DNA of 64,000 nucleotides from Phorcus lineatus (taxonomy: Eukaryota; Mollusca; Gastropoda; Trochida; Trochidae): assembly GCA_921293015.1 (NCBI GenBank), contig OV121081.1, positions 58,855,022 to 58,919,021 of the forward strand. The letters run 5' to 3'. The notes beneath the pieces were generated by a model that did not search any database, was not told the origin of the DNA, and worked only from the letters and a program-made list of their open reading frames with translations. A program made the position numbers and the translations under genes. This document shows, one piece after another, positions 61,301 to 64,000 of this stretch (position 1 is the first letter of the stretch; each line of letters starts with the position of its first letter).

Positions 61301-64000
61301 TAGCAGTACAAGCTCCAAGATCCAGGCCTGTGTCTTCCAATCTGGACTCTTCAACCCTGCCAGCACTCCCAAGGATGAACAAGGCATCGCTACATTCTGC
61401 AAGTGAGGGTTATGACTTGGACTTCGCAATGTGGGATGTGAATAGGAGGGATTATCATGAATCTTTATTGGCCATGAGGCAGTCGATGTTGACATGTATA
61501 TCCAGATGTTAGAAGTTCAAGTATATCATTCATTGTCATGTTTGTAAAGTACAAGATATGTTGAGTGATAGCGGACCAGATCTGATGTCCCACAGTGCTG
61601 GAATTTAAGGTTCAACCATAAACATGTATTCAGCTACATGTAATGGCGAACATTTTTTTATCCTACCTCTGTTCAAGCTTTGTATACTTTAATATATATT
61701 TCTTGTATGCAGGAATAACATGAACAGTGTAGCGGACTGTATGAAGGTCCACGTGGACGAGTGTGCCGACAACCCTAAGGAACAGAAGCTGATGGACCTG
61801 CTCGTAGACATCAAGGCAACCAGAGAAGGGCTGGTCTACATGTGCAACAACATCACAGGTACGTAATGAACTTGTCTATATGTGCATCAACATCACATGT
61901 TTGTAATTAACTTATCTATATGTGCATCAACATCACATGTATGTAATGAACTTGTCAACATGTGCATCAACATCACATGTATGTAATTGACTTGTCTATT
62001 TGTGCATCAACATCATATGTATGTAATGAACTTGTCAACATGTGCATCAACATCACATGTATGTAATGAACTTGTCTATTTGTGCATCAACATCACATGT
62101 ATGTAATGAACTTGTCAACATGTGCATCAACATCACATGTATGTAATTGACTTGTCTATTTGTGCATCAACATCATATGTATGTAATGAACTTGTCTATT
62201 TGTGCATTAACATCACATGTAACGGTATGTAATGGACTTGTCTATTTGTGCATCAAAATCACATGTATGTAATGAACTTGTCTATATGTGCATCAAAATC
62301 ACATGTATGTAATGAACTTGTCTATATGTGCAACAACATCACATGTATGTAATGAACTTGTCTATATGTGCATCAAAATCATATATATGTAATGAACTTG
62401 TCTATATGTGCATCAACATCACATGTATGTAATGGACTTGTCTATTTGTGCATCAAAATCACATGTATGTAATGAACTTGTCTATATGTGCATCAAAATC
62501 ACATATATGTAATGAACTTGTCTATATGTGCATCAACATCACATGTATGTAATGTCCTTGTCTATATGTGCATCAAAATCATATGTATGTAATGAACTTG
62601 TCTATATGTGCATCAAAATCACATATATGTAATGAATCACAGGTGTTGAATGATCTTGTCTCATTGTGCAAGATACTCGTATCACGTAGGTTAAAGTGTG
62701 CAAGGAAATCGTGGGTATGATAGTGTAAGGATTGTTTACAGGTGCAACATCATTACACGTTTGTAATGGTCTTGTTTATATATGCAAACATATCACAGGT
62801 AGTTTAGAGGACCTGTCTATATGTGCCTAAACATTACAGGTGTGTTAAGGTTTAAATACAATGTTGCATTTGATGGATTTCTGCATAAACGTAGCCCTTA
62901 TTGTCAAAAAGTCTAAAACGGCACTTCTTTGCATATCAAGTATTTACATTAGTTATCTGTATTTGGTTACGTTTGTCACTAATTCATTGTCATGTACCAA
63001 AATTATAATTTTGGCTGCCTCAACCTTTGAAAAACCAAAGACTTTCAATACAAAATACGCCTGTTAAACATTAAGTATAAATTTTAAAAATGTGTATCAT
63101 TCCACCACTTATGTGCCCTAGTAACGATGTGATTTGTTTGGTTTCAGTCCTACAAGAAAAGGTCTCGTGTTTCTCAGTCTTCGGGGAGCCCGACTTCAGC
63201 AACTGTCTGCAAGATGCTGTAGGCGCCATCACCAATAACGGACAATCTAATGATCTCAAGTCTGGCCTCGATATGGTCTGCAGGTCAGTGCAACTGAGAT
63301 TTTATAGAGATGATCATTTTCGATGATGCAGGTCTTATATTCCAATACTCTATATGATATCATAATTAAATACAATTTGAATCTTGTTATGAATGAATCA
63401 TCTTGGCATGAGATGATGGTATGTTTCCACAGGCACCAGACTCTGAATTACAATATCATGTAAGTATATGTACATGTAGCTATATGACATAAACAAGGTC
63501 CGACACTAGTGACAGAGTCGCGTCTGCAATAGGACCGGAAATGGTTTCCTGACTCGGTTACCCTCTGTAAACTTCGTAGACAGATCCCAGTTCGCATTTC
63601 CGGTCTTATTGCAGATACGACTCTGTCAGAACGGTTTATGTTAAATAGCTACATGTACATATATTTACATGATATTGTAAATTTAGAGTCTGGCGCCTGT
63701 GTATGTTTCATAGAGTAAAATATCTGTACATAAGCCCTGGGTGACCAAGTGTGGATAGAAATATCGCTCTCAAAATCAGACAGTAAACATGACATTTCAC
63801 AATTGTGAAACATTATATGAATAATTGAAATTTGAAGATATTCAATTCAAAATTTTCAGCTTCTTCAACAAGTTCACTCGCTGCTTCACCAACCCCTTCA
63901 CAGGAGACTGCGCTGTTGTAGGCCAAATCTACGGACGTGTGTTCGAAGGTGTCAAATACCCATACTGCAAGATGACTGAGGCTAAGAAACAGATGGCCAT
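43686..64000 (+). CDS. Secreted cysteine-rich protein with two six-Cys modules (partial)
   Basis: Exons 43686-43728, 61276-61402, 61713-61858, 63148-63283 and 63860-64000 (runs off the edge), with GT-AG borders and phases 1, 2, 1, 2. At least 197 residues are encoded. The first 20 form a signal peptide (MEKLLVAFTVAVIS, then VVSVEA, with likely cleavage before VCDSS). Module 1 (exons 2 and 3) has cysteines in VCDSS, QACVF, TFCKN, ADCMK, DECAD and YMCNN. Module 2 (exons 4 and 5) has VSCFS, SNCLQ, MVCSF, TRCFT, GDCAV and PYCKM. In both, an intron falls right after the third cysteine codon. The spacing recalls secreted helical cysteine-rich families such as nematode DUF19 (T20D4.11-like), but I cannot assign a family. 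One N-glycosylation site (NNIT) is visible. The link of exon 1 to exon 2 across 17.5 kb is inferred from phase and from the completed signal peptide. Confidence 0.85.
44290..45927. mobile_element. 1.64-kb giant foldback element
   Basis: The two arms, 44290-44995 and 45211-45927, are inverted copies of about 700 bp around a 215-bp loop. They end in CCCCCCTGAGTAATTGAAGG and its complement. By eye the arms are well over 95 percent alike. Differences are an extra block of about 24 bp in the left arm (near 44455-44480) and an extra block of about 27 bp in the right arm (near 45432-45460). GAAGGAAA words recur near the ends. Apparent proteins at 44401-44808 (-) and 45431-46000 (+) are the same sequence read from the two arms and are not genes. 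The element lies in intron 1 of the secreted-protein gene. Confidence 0.9.
46000..47590. other. Intronic AT-rich DNA with an (AT)n run
   Basis: The only structure seen is the dinucleotide array at 46343-46397. No exon or element end was recognised. Confidence 0.5.
46343..46397. repeat. (AT)n microsatellite
   Basis: About 27 uninterrupted AT dinucleotides. Confidence 0.97.
47597..47668 (+). pseudogene. tRNA-Asp-like sequence
   Basis: The TAGTGGTTATCAC D-arm region, an anticodon hairpin TGGC-CTATCAC-GCCA (anticodon AUC, which would read Asp GAU) and a perfect T arm (CCGGGTTCGAATCCCGG) are present with near-normal spacing. The acceptor arms pair only in part. A at the first anticodon position instead of G is unlike animal tRNA-Asp. 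It is more likely a tRNA relic or the head of a SINE than a working gene. It lies in intron 1 of the secreted-protein gene. Confidence 0.45.
47670..48776. other. Intronic DNA, no clear feature
   Basis: A second B-box-like word (GGTTCGAGTTCC, near 48063) occurs in a GC-richer patch (47940-48110) but lacks a matching A box. Otherwise AT-rich and featureless. Confidence 0.4.
48777..48881. repeat. Perfect 50-bp inverted repeat with 5-bp loop
   Basis: Positions 48777-48826 and 48832-48881 are exact reverse complements. The loop is ATTCC (48827-48831). Arm words include ATGCATGGTTGGACTGCG-like sequence and CGGTTGCATGATATTTACC. No mismatch was found over 50 bp. Confidence 0.95.
48882..51090. other. 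Intronic DNA, no supported feature
   Basis: Frames at 49942-50238 (-) and 50274-50534 (+) are open but show no domain, splice logic or biased composition. No repeats were recognised. Confidence 0.4.
51094..51190. mobile_element. 97-bp foldback, family B
   Basis: The left arm GGATCCCCCATCCTCTCCCA continues to GTAGCTCCG. The right arm, CGGAGCTACCTCTGTTGGGA continuing to ATGGGATCC, is its imperfect reverse complement. The arms resemble the ends of 30835-31247. Confidence 0.6.
51335..51495 (+). mobile_element. Family C terminal repeat, left orientation
   Basis: AAAAGCCTTTAATACAG, GCAAGTCTAGATT, ATACACATGAAATTAGGAGC and CATAGACTAAATT match the left arm at 41628-41793. The frame just inside it (51576-51845) ends KACRC and is of unknown meaning. 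The nearest inverted partner is 58597-58745, which would make a 7.4-kb element if both belong together. Confidence 0.6.
51850..58590. other. Intronic DNA between two family C ends
   Basis: No coding exon recognised. A hairpin at 57523-57578 pairs TTGGAGT and ACGACAGAGTT with AACTCTGTCGT and ACTCCAA. A TTAAAGGGACAGTAGCACC word at 53131 resembles one end of the 28133-28516 MITE without a partner. ORFs at 52124-52384, 53952-54167, 56191-56415 and 57357-57636 look random. Confidence 0.4.
58597..58745 (-). mobile_element. Family C terminal repeat, right orientation
   Basis: Its reverse complement reads ATAGGAGCCTTTCATACAG, CAGCAAGTCTAGATTTG, GAATACACAT and CAAGAGCCCAAAGGAAAGAA, matching the ends at 41628 and 51335. 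Confidence 0.6.
59020..59620 (-). mobile_element. LINE (non-LTR retrotransposon) reverse transcriptase relic
   Basis: Minus-strand frames carry, in order, a decayed 'GVRQG ... LSPLLF ... FINDLA' block (here GVR-stop-GYILSSLLF-stop-FFINKLATQI, about 59385-59465), the catalytic box FFADDVVMFS (about 59310-59340), then SGLQNQLYELKHYCDTWKL, NLVFDRGCKLS and VSYYKYFGLYFT. These are palm and thumb motifs of a CR1/Jockey-like reverse transcriptase. In-frame stops show it is dead. No endonuclease domain or intact ends were found. Confidence 0.8.
59571..59596. repeat. (AAAAGT)n microsatellite
   Basis: Tandem GTAAAA units within the LINE relic. Confidence 0.7.
60640..60800 (+). repeat. Interspersed repeat paired with 36180-36335
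   Basis: The same ordered words as listed for 36180-36335. The rest of 59620-61275 shows nothing else that I can support; a GC-richer patch at 60250-60480 is unexplained. Confidence 0.55.
61830..62850 (+). repeat. 40-bp tandem array seeded by the exon 3 splice donor
   Basis: About 20 good copies of a 40-bp unit (CTTGTCTATATGTGCATCAA then CATCACATGTATGTAATGAA) run from 61871 to about 62645, followed by four or five decayed copies to about 62850. The unit matches the end of exon 3 and its donor (CTGGTCTACATGTGCAACAA then CATCACAG|GTACGTAATGAA, 61831-61870). The first repeat therefore is the exon end itself. Most copies read CATGTATGT where the exon has CAGGTACGT. Confidence 0.95.
63431..63699. 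mobile_element. Foldback element, family A copy 2
   Basis: GGCACCAGACTCT pairs with AGAGTCTGGCGCC. Inside, ACAATATCATGTAA and TACATGTAGCTAT pair with ATAGCTACATGTA and TTACATGATATTGT. The core shares GTAGACAGATCCCAGTT and CATTTCCGGTC with 22234-22492. It sits in intron 4 of the secreted-protein gene, between 63283 and 63860. Confidence 0.85.

Overview
The window is AT-rich animal nuclear DNA: spliced genes with GT-AG introns, long introns, and many short inverted-repeat elements. One MBD2/3-type gene with an intact methyl-CpG-binding domain, a TERB2 orthologue, a RecQ-like helicase scrap and the repeat content suggest an invertebrate, probably a lophotrochozoan such as a mollusc. That assignment is inference; no species marker is present.

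Layout. 1-3000: a composite transposon-like block with RecQ-helicase and zinc-finger scraps and a nested inverted-repeat element. 3000-8700: low-content DNA with a tRNA-derived SINE, an interspersed repeat and an 18-bp minisatellite. 8738-12388 (+): the last two exons of a large tetratricopeptide (TPR) gene, followed by its 3' UTR. 12600-21200: gene-poor, with repeat scraps. 21213-29087 (-): TERB2, a meiotic telomere-attachment protein, in nine coding exons. 29626-37149 (+): MBD2/3, the methyl-CpG-binding subunit of NuRD, in five coding exons plus a probable 3'-UTR exon. TERB2 and MBD2/3 are head to head, with 538 bp between start codons. 38600-43500: minisatellites and inverted-repeat elements. 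43686-64000 (+): a secreted cysteine-rich protein gene. Its signal-peptide exon is separated from the other exons by a 17.5-kb intron full of foldback elements. The gene runs off the right edge.

The four genes do not form an obvious pathway. The functional pair is TERB2 and MBD2/3, which probably share a promoter region; both proteins act in the nucleus, one at meiotic telomeres and one in chromatin repression. The secreted gene carries two six-cysteine modules, each encoded by a matching exon pair. The intron after its third exon holds a 40-bp tandem array that began as a copy of that exon's own end and splice donor. No RNA genes other than tRNA-like relics, no CRISPR array and no recognisable virus-derived element were found.
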